The position numbers and the translations under genes are program-made. The notes below the pieces were generated by a model. The model was given only the letters and a program-made list of their open reading frames with translations, was not told the DNA's origin and ran no database searches. Below, in pieces: positions 1 to 10,640 of a stretch of 44,404 bases of DNA (positions within the stretch are counted from its first letter, which is position 1; every line of letters begins with the position of its first letter). The DNA lies in NCBI RefSeq assembly GCF_006385795.1, contig NZ_VFSS01000006.1, positions 1 to 44,404 of the forward strand, in the 5' to 3' direction. Source of the stretch: [Mycoplasma] falconis. GTDB lineage: Bacteria; Bacillota_I; Bacilli_A; Mycoplasmatales; Metamycoplasmataceae.

Positions 1-307
1 CTATAAAATCTCCGGATATAAAACGATTATTAATTAAATAAATATCTCTTAAATAAAAGAAATAGAAAAACAAGGCTAAAGTTGTAAATATTAAAAGTAG
101 CAAAACATATTTTTTATTTAAAAACAATAATAAATTAATAAAAATAAAAACCATTAAAAATAAATAATTATTTATATCAATTAAAAAAATCAAAAGTAAT
201 AAAGTCGATAATATCGCAGGAGTTATTAATTTTCAATAAGAAAATTGTTTTGTAAAATTTCAATAGTTTTTTCACCAACTCCTGAAATTTCTAATAAATC
301 TTTTCAT
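1..307 (-). CDS. ComEC-like competence membrane protein, N-terminal part (runs off the window)
   Basis: This is the N-terminal ~102 residues of an integral membrane protein; the rest lies beyond base 1. I chose the ATG at 307 because GAGG sits 4 bases upstream. The start then overlaps the end of the ComEA-like gene by 82 nt in another frame. A basic, Trp/Tyr-rich N-terminus (MKRFIRNF...) is followed by KLITPAILSTLLLLIFLI and two or three further hydrophobic segments. No catalytic or channel motif is visible in this fragment. The ComEC/Rec2 call (the inner-membrane DNA-uptake channel) rests on the hydrophobic profile and on its place directly behind a ComEA-like gene, the usual comEA-comEC order. 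The family is inferred, not seen. Confidence 0.5.
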
Positions 308-735
308 TGAACCTCATAATTATTTTTTACTAAAAACTGATAAATTTTTTCTGCAATATTCTTTTTGATTTTTAAATTTATTAATACATTTGAATCTACT
401 ACGGTTTTAATAGATTTTTTATGGTTTTCTAAATAAGGTATGTAAATTTTTTCTTTATTTTTTAAAATGTAATTTTTGTTTATGTTTTCTAAATTTGCTC
501 CACTTTTTAAAATCGCTAATTTTAATAGATCATTTAATATACTACCGTTTTTTAGTTCGTATTCACCAGGATATTCAACTGCACCAGAAATTGATATTTT
601 ATTAATTTTAATTTTTTCATTTTTATCTTCATAATCTGGTTTTTCTTTTTGATATTTAACTATGCCAACGGTAAATAAAATAGCCGTTGATGATAATAAA
701 AATGTAATTCCTATATAAATTGCCTTTTTACTTAT
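226..735 (-). CDS. comEA: ComEA-like helix-hairpin-helix DNA-binding protein
   Basis: A 169-aa protein. Residues ~5-22 form an N-terminal membrane anchor. An SLBB/soluble-ligand-type stretch beginning KISISGAVEYPGEY follows at ~44-57. The C-terminus carries a helix-hairpin-helix, LLEISGVGEKTIEIL, ending close to the stop. ComEA-family proteins bind double-stranded DNA outside the membrane and pass it to the ComEC channel, whose putative gene overlaps the 3' end. No ATG or GTG fits the N-terminus. The best start is ATA at 735-733, 5 nt after a perfect AGGAGG (746-741); ATA starts are allowed in genetic code 4. A different start is possible but would cut into the anchor. Domain order is seen; the DNA-uptake role is inferred from the family. 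Confidence 0.72.
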
Positions 736-800
736 ATAAACCTCCTGTATTTAGTTTCTAATAATTAAAAAAGTATTAATTATAAATAAGAAAAAATAAA

Positions 801-827
801 GAAAAACCCGCTTTTGACAGGTTTTTC
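801..827 (-). terminator. Rho-independent terminator after yebC
   Basis: An 8-bp stem GAAAAACC/GGTTTTTC (801-808 with 820-827) has an 11-base loop and, on the minus strand, is followed by a T-rich stretch. It lies just downstream of the yebC stop and separates yebC from the comEA-like gene. Confidence 0.7.
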
Positions 828-836
828 AAAATTATT

Positions 837-1571
837 TTATTCACTAAAATAAGCGTTATGTCAAACTTCTTGTACGTCTTCGTCATCTTCTAAGAAATCA
901 ACAAATGCTTCAATTTGATCAGCTTTTTCTTTATCTACTTCTACTTCTGAATTAGGAATATATGTAACTTCAGCGGTGCTGTAATTTTCAATTTTAAAAG
1001 TTTCATCTAAAGCTTGTTTTACTTTTTGAAAATCTGATGGTAAAGTGGTAATAATGTATAATCCATCTTCAACTTTAAAATCTTCGGCCCCAGCGTCTAA
1101 AGCGGTCATCATAACTTCGTCTTCGCTAGCAATTTCTGTTGAAAATTCGATTAAACCTTTTTGGTCGAATACGTAAGGCACAGTTCCTTGTTTACCTAAT
1201 TGACCGTTATATTTGTTAAAGTAGTGTTTGATGTTTGAAGCTAAACGATTAAAGTTATCGGTTAAACAACTTACAATAAAGCTAACTCCACCAAAAGCGG
1301 TTCCTGAATATAAATATCCTTGAAAATTAGCAGCATCTTTTGACCCGCCAGCAACTTTGGAAATTGCTTTTTCAATGTTGGCTTTTGGCATACTTTTAGC
1401 TTTGGCTTTAGCAATAGCAAGTTTTAAAGCAGGGTTTGAATCGGGGTCTGGTCCTCCGATTGTTGCCGCAACAATTATTTCTTTAGAAAATTTTTGAAAC
1501 ATTTTTGATCTTTTAGCATCTTGAGCTGCTTTATGGTGTTTAGTAGTAGCTCATTTTGAATGTCCTGACAT
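837..1571 (-). CDS. yebC: YebC/PmpR (TACO1) family regulatory protein
   Basis: A 244-aa protein of normal YebC length. It starts MSGHSKWATTKHHKAAQDAK, the family signature; the Trp is UGA, and the next ATG would lose this conserved N-terminus. Further family features are the AKAKSMPKANIEKAI segment and the G-Y-x-Y-S-G-T-A-F-G core. The last residues past an in-frame UGA end in ...HNAYFSE. A Shine-Dalgarno (GGAG) lies just before the ATG at 1571, and a TATAAT at 1631-1626 gives a leader of ~50 nt. Family members have been described as transcriptional regulators and, more recently, as factors that relieve ribosome stalling; the sequence does not tell which applies. It is monocistronic between its own promoter and terminator. 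Confidence 0.93.
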
Positions 1572-1625
1572 GTTTTCTCCTTATTTTAAGCTTAATTTCA
1601 GCTATTTTTTAATAAATTCTTCAAT

Positions 1626-1631
1626 ATTATA
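1626..1631 (-). promoter_or_regulatory. -10 box of yebC
   Basis: TATAAT on the minus strand, ~55 nt before the yebC ATG, in an AT-rich context. No clear -35 element is visible. Confidence 0.5.
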
Positions 1632-1736
1632 GCAGATTATTTATATATCTAATCTAATCGCTAGTTAATAAAAGTTTTTATGTTTAAAAGGCTAGTGAAA
1701 ACTAATTTATTTATAAATAAATTAATTTCTTAAATC

Positions 1737-1750
1737 AAAAAAAAAAAAAA
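1737..1750. repeat. Poly(A)14 tract upstream of the MIP promoter
   Basis: An uninterrupted run of 14 A residues ends about 22 nt before the TATAAT of the MIP gene, so it abuts the expected -35 position. Long homopolymers of this kind slip during replication. In other mycoplasmas (for example the vlp genes of M. hyorhinis) promoter-associated A tracts switch surface genes on and off. The tract is seen; a switching role is inference. Confidence 0.85.
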
Positions 1751-1772
1751 GAAAAGGTCGCCGCAGTTTAGC

Positions 1773-1778
1773 TATAAT
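1773..1778 (+). promoter_or_regulatory. -10 box of the MIP-MIB-ATPase operon
   Basis: A perfect TATAAT ends 6 nt before the ATG at 1785. Transcription would start at or within a base or two of the start codon, giving a leaderless mRNA. There is no Shine-Dalgarno before this ATG. The spacer contains an unusually GC-rich patch (GGTCGCCGC). Confidence 0.65.
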
Positions 1779-1784
1779 TTTTAC

Positions 1785-4187
1785 ATGAAAAAATCAAATT
1801 TAAATATATTTAATGCAAAGAAAATATTATCAATAACCAGTTTAAGTTCACTTGCAGTTCTTCCTTTTGTGTCTGTTGCATGTACTGATACTACTAGCGA
1901 AGGTGGAAGTGTAAATGGAGTAACTATTAATCAATACAAAGGTTTGATTAATGTTTTAAATGTTAATTCAGAAATGAACAAAAAACAAGTTCATGATGTT
2001 TTAGTTCAAGTCAAAGATCTAAACAAAGACGGCTTTTATATTAAAAAATTAAGTTTACAAAACAATGAGCATGATACCGACACTTCAATTGCTTTTAAAG
2101 TGGAAGGTTATTATCAAAAAGATAACGGCGAAAAAATTGATTTAAGTAATATCGATTTTTGAATTTCTGGTTTTCAAGTATTTAATCCTGATAAACCTAA
2201 ACCACAACCAAATGGTGGTGCAAACGCTGGGGAAGATGTTCCTGATGAACCAAGTAATCCTAATTCAGAAAATAAACCATCTCTAAATATTCCTGGTAAA
2301 CCAGCTGCTGCCGATAGTCCTGAATGAAAAACATATAGTGAAAAACAAAAAACTGATGCCGAACTTGAAGCTTATGTTGATGCTTTAAAAAAATACATGA
2401 ACGTCTCAGAAGGTCCCAAACCTGCCAATAAAAATTATGACGAAGAAGCGCAAAAATACGGACAATCTTCATTTTTTGATGCTTGAATTAGAAACTTTTC
2501 TGTCGATTATGGAGATGGATTAGTTTTAAGACCAAACGGTAAAAAATATGCCGTTGCCGCTTATTGAAAAAGCGATCTTAAAAACAGAGGTCTACCAAGA
2601 GTAATTCCTAATGATAAATATAAAGACGTTTTATTACAAAGTTTTCAAATTTCGATTACTAATTCTAATAAATATATTAATGAAAGAAAAGCTAATGTTG
2701 GTATCGGAACAGCTTGAATTTTAGATTATAAAATTGAAGAAGGTCAAGAATATCCAACCAAATGATATTTAGCAACTAATTTACACGTCGCTCAAGATTT
2801 AACTAAAACTTATAAAGATAACAATACTAATTATTCAAATATTGTTACTGACGAAGATTTAAGAAATACCAAAGCTAAATTAGATGAATTGGAAAAAGGT
2901 TTACAAGAACAACTAGAAAAATACAACGAAATCTTAAAAAATCAAGGCCAAGAAGCAGCAGATCAAAGTGAACCGGCTAATAAATGAAGAGAACTAAACA
3001 AAGAGTTAAAACTTTTAGAAGCTAAATCAGTTGGTTTGACCGAAGATATTACTTTATATCACTTTAATGAATTAACGCCATTACAACAAGATTTAAACGT
3101 AACTAACCTTGCTAATACTGTTGATAGATTTAGTTTTAAACCTTCACAAGTTAAAATAGTTTATGCCGGAAACGACTTTTTAAATCAAAACCCAAGTGAT
3201 TATTTAGCTAATAATTCACCATACTTTAATAATCAAGAAATGGCAGACTTTGCAGTTTTAGAATTTGATTTTAGCAATCCTCAAAATAAATATTCTTATG
3301 TTTCACAAGCTGATGGTTTAAAAGATATTGAAGTAAATTCAGTTTATGAATTAGCTAAAAAAGCAACCGCTAATTACGCTAATTGAGATAAAGATCGTCA
3401 ACTTAAATTTAATGATAAATCAATGTTAGATATCCCTGAAAGTTTAGCTAATGAAACTGAAAAAGTAACTTTAACTAACGGAAGAGAAATTTCTATTCCA
3501 AGAGATGATGTTAATTATATAGCTCTTGGTTTTCCTAATGCAGCAACAGATAATCGTTTAACCAACGAAGAAATTGAAAGAATTGGTCGCGAATCATTAA
3601 GTTTTACTTCTTCAGTTTGAGTTAACAAACCTTTTAATATGAGTAAGTTTACTTATGATTTCGGTTCAGGATTAAATAAAGGTTTTTCATTTAGAAACTG
3701 AACTTATAAAAAAGGTGTTACAGATATTTTAATTACTAACCCTGTAATTGACACTTTAAATAATAATTCTTCTTATTATTCAGCCAATTTAAAGGATACA
3801 ACTAGTCCATATCAAGGACAATTTTACCTAAACTACGGTTTAGGAATGATACCTGGGGCTTGAGAACCTTTACAAGGGGCTTCTGGATCTTCAATAAGAG
3901 ATATTAATAATAATTTGATCGCTATTAACTTTGCTGCCGGTGATACTAATGGAGTTTCACTTCAATCTATAGCCCAAGCATTTAGATCTAATGGTTATGA
4001 TTACGGTGACTTATACGGTAAATATAAATTAGAGGAATATGACTTAATTTATGGTGGTGGTAAAAACCAAAGAACTTCATATCGTCAAGCTTTATTAGCA
4101 GCATATGGAGATAACTATAAAACCAATCTTTTTGCTTCGGGTTTATCAGATGAAAATGTACCTGAACAATTTAAATTTAATAAATAG
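1785..4187 (+). CDS. Mycoplasma immunoglobulin protease MIP (DUF31 serine peptidase lipoprotein)
   Basis: An 800-aa surface lipoprotein predicted to cut the heavy chain of antibodies held by MIB. The signal peptide ends in a lipobox with the acylated Cys at residue 33 (FVSVAC). A small N-terminal domain (~45-135) resembles the lipoprotein-17-type domain, and a Pro/Asn linker follows. The DUF31 chymotrypsin-like fold begins at GIGTAWILDYK. The likely triad is His334 in ATNLHVA, Asp488 in MADFAVLEFDF and Ser700 in QGASGSSIRD. A charged, coiled-coil-like insert (~355-410) lies between His and Asp. It starts right behind a TATAAT with no ribosome site. MIB follows after 13 nt, so the two are surely co-expressed. 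The fold and triad motifs are seen; the immunoglobulin substrate follows from the family and the paired gene. Confidence 0.9.
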
Positions 4188-4200
4188 ATAAGGAAGGGAT

Positions 4201-7200
4201 ATGATAAAAGCTAAAAAAACAAAAATTATTTTAAGTGTATCCCTGAGTTTAGCAGCGGTCGTTTCGGCGGCTGCTATTACTGGTTTTGTAGCTTTAAATA
4301 ATAGAAATAACAAATTAAAAAATGATTTTCAAACTTATGAAAAAAATATTAATAATTCTTTAAATAGTGAAATTAAAAGTGATGATGGCAGTTCAACATC
4401 AGCACGTGATAATTTACCTAAAAAAGATTTTAATGTTGTTGTTACATACAAAGACAACGATCAAATCATTAAACAATATAACATTACAACCAATGATTTA
4501 AATAACGTAAATATCGAAGCCTCTTTACCCGAAGGTTATGAACTAGTTGATAGCAATATCAATTTAAAACACGTTAATTTATCAGAAGATAATTCTAAAA
4601 ATGTTATTTATGTACGCCCTAAAAAAATCGTCCATAAAACAACATTGATTTTTAAATTAGATGCAAATACTAGTCAAGAATTTAAAAAAATTGTTGTTGA
4701 AACCATCAACAATGAACTTTTAGATTATCAAAAATACATTCCCGAAGGTTATCATCTTGTTTCAGAAAACCCAACTATTATTATTGATAAAGAAAATGTA
4801 TTAGTTATTGCTAAAAATGTATCTGAATATAAAACTATTTTTAATTTTAAGTATAACGGCGAAAATATTGATACCCAAGAAATAATTTCTTATAACGATC
4901 AAGCTGTTGTTTGAATGGATAAATTACCACAAGGTTATAAAATTAAAACCGGTTTTCAAATTCCGGAAGTTTTACCTGGTAATACGTACGACATTCAAAT
5001 TGAGCCTAAAATAGTTAAACATAGTACTACAGTAATTTATCAAACCCAAGAAGGGTTAGAAATCTCTCGTAAAGTTTTTGAAACTAATAACGAGGATAAG
5101 GTTGAATATCAAAATTTTGTACCTGATGGATATCATTTGGTTAATCAAGAAAACGAAGTTAAGATTGATCAAGAAAATATAGTTATTGTCGCTAAAAACG
5201 TTAACGAATTTACAACTACTTTTAATTTTATTTACAATAATAAAACCATTGAAAGCGCCCAAGTTAAATCTGAAAATGATAATCCTGTTTTATGAGAAGC
5301 TAAAGTGCCAACTGGTTATCAAATTAATAGAGAAAAAAGTTTACCTGAAATTAAACCTGGTGGTAATTATGATATTGAAATCGAACCTATTGTTATTAAA
5401 CACGAAACAATTATTATTTTTAAAACTAATGACGGTCAACAAATTTTAGAACAAAGCGTAACTACTATTAATAATGATCCTGTTGAATGAAAATCTTTAA
5501 TGCCTAAGGGTTATCACTTAGTGGGCGATGAAAAAAATGTTGACATTAAAGTAGATCAAACTAATGAGTTAGTAGTTGCCAAAGATATTGTTAAATATAC
5601 AACAACTATTAATTTTAAAGAAGGCGGAAGACTAGTTGAACGGGTTGATTTTACAACTTATAATAATGATCCAATAGATTGAAAAGCTAAAATTCCAAGT
5701 GGATATAAATTAGTTAATGATAATAACATTAACATAACCCCAGGAGAAACTATTGATATTCAAGTTGAACAAATTTTAATTAAACATAAAACTCAATTAA
5801 AATTTGTTTTACAAAATAAAAAAGTAATTCAACAAATTGAAGTAGAAACAACTGGCGATGAAAAAATTAAATTAAATCAATACGTTCCGATTGGTTATCA
5901 TTTGGCAAATTCAGATCAAAAAATTAATTTAGATCAATTAAACGAAATTGTTATTGCTTTAGACACTGTAACTTACCATACAACTTTTAATTACGTTAAT
6001 GGCTCAGAAACGATTTCGTCTGTAATTATTACAACTAAAAATGATCAAGAAGTTAATTGACAAGCTCAAATTCCAAGCGGTTATAAATTAAAACCAGGAT
6101 TTACTATTAGTAATTTACAACCTGGTAAAACTTATACTGTAAGTGTTGTAAACGATAATATTAAAGACGTTGACGACGATAAACCTAAACCTTTACCAAA
6201 AGAAGAGGAAAAAGTTGACATTACTCCTTATGTTGCTAAAGCTGGACCAAATATTGATGTAAATAATATTAAAGTTGATGAACCTAAAATTACAACCGGC
6301 GAATCAAAGGGTAAAGAGGTAAGTGCGGCTGACGCTAAAATTATTAAAAATGCTTTTGCTGATATTCAAAAATTATCAGGAATTGTTGTGTCTGGCAAAT
6401 TAAGTGAAGCCGATATTAATAAACTAGCCGATGCTTATAAAGCAATATATGAAATGAGTTATACCAACGACGGTATGCAATTTAATAACGATTATTTTAA
6501 AGATTACATTAAATTTATTAATGATCCAAAAGGCAATCCTAATTTTACTTTCCCCGGTAAAAGAGATGGCGAAGATTACGCTGCTTTATGAAAAACTATG
6601 ATGGACAATTACATTAAACAAATGGATTCATTTTTAGCAAAAGGAATGATTCCGGTATTGCATTTAGGTTCAATGAGTTTAGGTAATACTTGAGGACCTA
6701 TAAACCCTGCTGATAATAAAGTTAGAAATAAAATGATTCAAGATAATAAAAATAGAATTTTATCTAACGATAGCGAATATAACCGTAATCCATCAGCAAT
6801 AGTTAATAACGAATTTATCGGTTGAAAAAAATCTAATGCTACTAGTGAATATGAAAGATACGGGGCATCATCTTCAAAAGGAATTAATGTTTATAGATAT
6901 ACCCCAGCACCATCAAATAAATATGCTATTGACAATAATTTAGGCGATAAGATTTTTGTAGTATTAGATGCAGCTAATCCTCAAGGTTATGCAAGTTTTA
7001 TTCAATTTATGAATGATGTAGTTAATAATAACAAACAACTCGATGGGGTTATTATTCAAAACATGGGTAAATTTGACGAAAAACAAGATTTCAAAAACAT
7101 TTTAGCAAGCATACCTAGCGTGGTAAAAAGTGTTACATTGTTCTTTGAAGGGTATAATACTGCTTCTTTAATTGGTTTACATAATAAAAAAATCCAAGAA

Positions 7201-7905
7201 TTGCAAATGTATTCAGGTTTAAACAATATTTCTGATAAATGAGCAATCGACCCTAATAGCATTAATGATGTTAAAAATATAGTTTTTGAATACAACAATA
7301 ACTACATGAATAATAAAGATCAAAAAGTAGCCGGTGGTATTGTCTTTAATACGCTTAAATACACCAAAGGCTCAAACCTAGCTGAAATTAATGCCGGTCA
7401 AAAAATCGCATTTGTAACTAAAGGGGATCAAAGAGTGTTTCAAGGAGCTTTTGGAGAAGGAAGTTGACCTACTTATTTAGATTTTTCTGAAGTTCCAGAA
7501 ATCCAAAGTTTAAAAGATATTAACTTATATGGTAAAGTCTTTTATCAACTAACTTTATTTGCTAAATCAAATGTTTTCGAAGTAACTGGGGCTAACCTTG
7601 TTAAAGATCAATGAAATGCCTTAATTGTTAAAGGTCCAACTAGATCTAAATTGATTTTTAAAGGCGGAGCGGTAGATAGTCTATATATTAAAGGTAATAT
7701 TTCTGATTTACCAAACGGATATAATGCTCCTTTATACGGATTATTAGAAGCAGGAAGATATGAATTTAGTAAATATTATGTTGATAATCAAGCGATGGCT
7801 GATGTTTTAAATCAAACACAAGCGGCTAGAAAATTCAACGTTCACTTTGTGGTTAAACCAGCAAGTTTAGATAATAATGATGAAGGATTTGATTATGACT
7901 TCTAA
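4201..7905 (+). CDS. Immunoglobulin-binding protein MIB (putative immunoglobulin-blocking virulence protein), with N-terminal repeat extension
   Basis: A 1234-aa surface protein. A hydrophobic signal/anchor (residues ~5-30, no lipobox Cys) is followed by a short linker and nine tandem ~63-65-aa beta-rich modules (76-653). An acidic linker then leads to a ~580-residue C-terminal part typical of the Ig-blocking family, including GKIFD-like helical parts, DLDGVIIQNMG-type strands, VFQGAFGEGSWPTYLDF and the final beta region ending in HFVVKPA. MIB/Protein M-type proteins clamp the antibody light-chain/Fv and hand the antibody to MIP. GGAAGG lies before the ATG. The stop overlaps the next start by 11 nt, coupling it to the ATPase genes. 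The family call rests on the C-terminal part and on the neighbours. The repeat extension is unlike the usual, shorter MIB architecture as I know it. Confidence 0.85.
4426..6159 (+). repeat. Nine tandem ~64-residue modules inside MIB
   Basis: Each module has the pattern T-T-x-x-F/Y-x-x-x-x-x-G/N, then a V-x-x-T/S-x-N-x-x-P-V-x-W step, then P-x-G-Y-x-L/I, then an acidic strand such as DIEIEP or LVVAK. Two subtypes alternate: GYHLV followed by VIVAKNV, and GYKI/GYKL followed by L-x-P-G-x-x-Y-D-I. The period is therefore ~128 residues for the pair. The P-x-G-Y-x-L signature recalls MucBP-type cell-surface repeats, but this is a resemblance only. Confidence 0.8.
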
Positions 7906-9304
7906 AAAACTTAATTCTAGCTTGCTACTTAAATATTTAACTTTTACTATTCTAACGTTAGGTTTATTTATCTTTTTACTCCTAGCTAGCAAACTTATTA
8001 ATATTCCTGAATTTTTTAGTTATAAATACCTATTTAATAATGAAAGTTTGGAATTAAAAGCAAAAAACTTTTTAGTTTTATTACATATTTCAATGTTTAT
8101 ATTTCTATTGGTTTTAATTAGCTTTTATAACCTAAGAAACCAACGACTTAATATTAGAAAGAATAAATATTATTTGCCTTGATTTATTATTTATAACTTG
8201 TATTTTGTTTTGGTGCTAATTTTAGCTTTCGTTTGAAATAAAACAAGTTTAAATTCATTAGTTTATCAATCTTTATTATTTATTGGGGTTTATTTAATTA
8301 ATCTAAGTTATTCAATATATGGTTGAATTGTTAAAAAAGAGGTTTTACCTACTTGAAAAAAATATTTAAGCTTAGAAGTTATTTCTTATATTACAAAAGC
8401 AATTTTATTGTCAACATTAATTATTCTTTTATATGTATTCACTAAAAATAAAACTGCCAGTGAAGTTAATAACTTATTTGTAGAAAATAATTTAATAAAT
8501 TGATTTAATAAAACATTAATTAATAACGGTTTTTTAGGTTATTTATTATTGTTTTTATTAGTGGTAATATTTATAACTTTAATTATTGTTAGTTATTTAT
8601 ATTTGGCGTTTGCATATAGCTATAAAAAAGAATTTTTATATGATTTAAAATATATATTTAATGTAATTATTAGTATTTTAATTAGTTTTACTGCTTGATT
8701 TATGATTAGTTTATTTACTAATAAATATCAAAATGGTGTGTTTAACGAAAAGTCTAATCAAGTTTGAATTTCAATAATATTTATTGTTATTACTATTGGA
8801 ATTTTAACTTTTATTGGTTTATCACCAAGAATATTAAAAACTAGAAATCAAATTATCAGTTATTATTCAATAATTACTTTTGCTTTAGAACTTTTACTAG
8901 CAATTATTTGACTAATAATTAAATTATCTGGAACCTCACAATTAGTTAATTCAATTAATTTAGGTTTCTTTGCGATTAATTTATTAATTGTTTATGGTTT
9001 GAATAAAAAAGTATATAAAACTAAGTTCAATAAAGATAATTACTACTTATTATTTGTTTATCTAAGTTTATTATTTAGTTTAATAACACAACAATTAAAC
9101 GTATTACTAGCAAGTTATGGTTCAACCCAATTATCTTTAACTCAAACAGCATTTGATTTTGCTGATCTAGGCATCATGTTAATTATTGCTGTTTTAGCTT
9201 TAAATCTAATTATTAAAGGTGTTGGTTGAATTATTAGTTCAACTAACTTGATAAAACAATATAAAAAACAAAATCTAAACGAAAAAGGAGTTTTAAATGA
9301 ATAA
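7895..9304 (+). CDS. F1-like X0 ATPase-associated membrane protein (MSC_0624 family)
   Basis: A 469-aa polytopic membrane protein with about twelve hydrophobic segments separated by short basic loops. The ATG at 7895 (MTSKKLNSSLLLKYL) is preferred over two in-frame upstream ATGs because AAGGA lies 8 nt before it. It overlaps the end of MIB by 11 nt and the next gene by 8 nt. No enzymatic motif is visible. In the F1-like X0 cluster the gene next to MIB/MIP encodes such a membrane subunit, thought to be part of the X0 sector that takes the place of F0. The hydrophobic topology is seen; the family assignment comes mainly from gene order in this recognisable seven-gene set. Confidence 0.8.
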
Positions 9305-9791
9305 AAAAATCTTAAAAGATCAAAAAGCTTATCAAGATCAAGTTTTTGCTTTATATTTTGACATTCAAAAACAAGCAAGTTTAGATTTTGAACTTTTAAT
9401 TAATCAAACAATAATTAAAAATCCATTGTTAAAAGTAGTTAAAGAAGCCAAAGAAATTAAATCAAAATTAGATCAAGCTATAAAAAATAAAAAACAAATT
9501 ATTTTCGATAAATTTAACATTAATTGAAATAGAAACGATAAATTTAGTTTTACTGATTTAATTCCTATTATTGATTATGAAATTGATAGCAACAACATTG
9601 CCTTAAATTTAAAAAATAATCAAGATATCTTAATTAATGAATTTCTATTAAACTTAAACACCTTAATCGATGAAGTTTTATTTGTTAATCAACAAATTAT
9701 TAAAATAAATAATGACATTTATATTAAAGTAGATTTTGAAACTCAGACTGTAAAAATTTTCTTTTCACCAAATTTAATCAATGAATCTTAA
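9297..9791 (+). CDS. F1-like X0 ATPase-associated DUF2714 protein (MSC_0623 family)
   Basis: A 164-aa soluble, Lys/Asn-rich, mainly helical N-terminal half (DQKAYQDQVFALYFD...) followed by a beta-rich end (INNDIYIKVDFETQTVKIFF). There is no signal peptide or membrane span. GGAG lies 8 nt before the ATG at 9297, and the gene overlaps both neighbours (8 nt upstream, 11 nt downstream), which indicates translational coupling. It sits where DUF2714 proteins sit in other F1-like X0 clusters. Its biochemical role is unknown. Confidence 0.78.
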
Positions 9792-10635
9792 AGAATTACT
9801 AGCTAAAAAACAAAGCTTAGAAAATATTAAAAAAATTATTGATTCAGAAAAAAATCTTACTTTAATCAACATTTTAAAATTAGCTAAAAATAATAACTTT
9901 TATTTATCAAGATCTTTTGTTTCTCAAAACTTTTTAAACAATATCAATAAATATTATCAAACTGATAGTGAACTTTTATCCGATAAAAAAGCCAAACAAA
10001 CTTTGTGAATTTATATAACAGAAAGCGAAAAATATCAAACCGATCCTTACCAAAAACATGAAGCCGATATGTTAAAGACAATCAATTTAAAAAATGATTT
10101 TATGATAGCTATCGGTCAAAGGGCGATTGATTTTGCCAATAATAATAAAATTAATTTAGCTTTCGAATACAAAGAAAACAATGTTGCTTATTTATCTAAA
10201 TTTTTACCCAATTTAATTCAGAATTTTTTAGATAAAAACGGTTTATATAATATTAATTACGTCATTAACTCTTCACGGATTACGAATAGTTGAATTGAAG
10301 TTTTACCGCTTAATAATTTCGCTTTAAAAATGGACGATCAAGAAAATATATTAATCGACAATATTGATTTTAGAAAAATTAAAATTTATCCAGATATTAA
10401 TTTATTTGTAGATAGCGAACTAAATGCTTATTTAAGCTATATTACGCTGGCTTTATTAAACGAATCTTCTATTGTTAACGAAAAATATAATTTAATTGCT
10501 GAAAACCAAAAACTAAATGATTTAGATAAACGTTTATTAGCTTTAAATAAACATATTAAAAGAGAACAACAACAATTAGAACAAGAAGAAATTGCCATTT
10601 TGTCTTACAAAAAAAATGGGTTATATTCTAAGTAG
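9781..10635 (+). CDS. F1-like ATPase gamma subunit (MSC_0622 family)
   Basis: A 284-aa protein. It begins with a helix of the gamma type (MNLKELLAKKQSLENIKKI) and ends with a long C-terminal helix containing a conserved-looking LALLNESSIVNEKYNLIAEN stretch. This matches the two-helix coiled-coil rotor stalk of gamma with a mixed middle domain; overall identity to AtpG appears low. In the F1-like enzyme it should form the central shaft turned by the alpha/beta ring. The start overlaps the DUF2714 gene by 11 nt. The call rests on length, the terminal helices and its place in the cluster. Confidence 0.8.
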
Positions 10636-10640
10636 GTGTT

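Noticed and set aside
1503..1571. yebC starting at the internal ATG at 1502
   Set aside because: That start would remove the conserved MSGHSKW N-terminus; the upstream ATG has a Shine-Dalgarno and only a UGA Trp separates them.
2260..2472. Minus-strand open frame inside the MIP gene
   Set aside because: It is antisense to a well-supported CDS, has no ribosome site and no recognisable protein.
5186..5449. Plus-strand frame inside MIB in another register
   Set aside because: It is a shadow of the AT-rich repeat region; the MIB frame is continuous with UGA as Trp.
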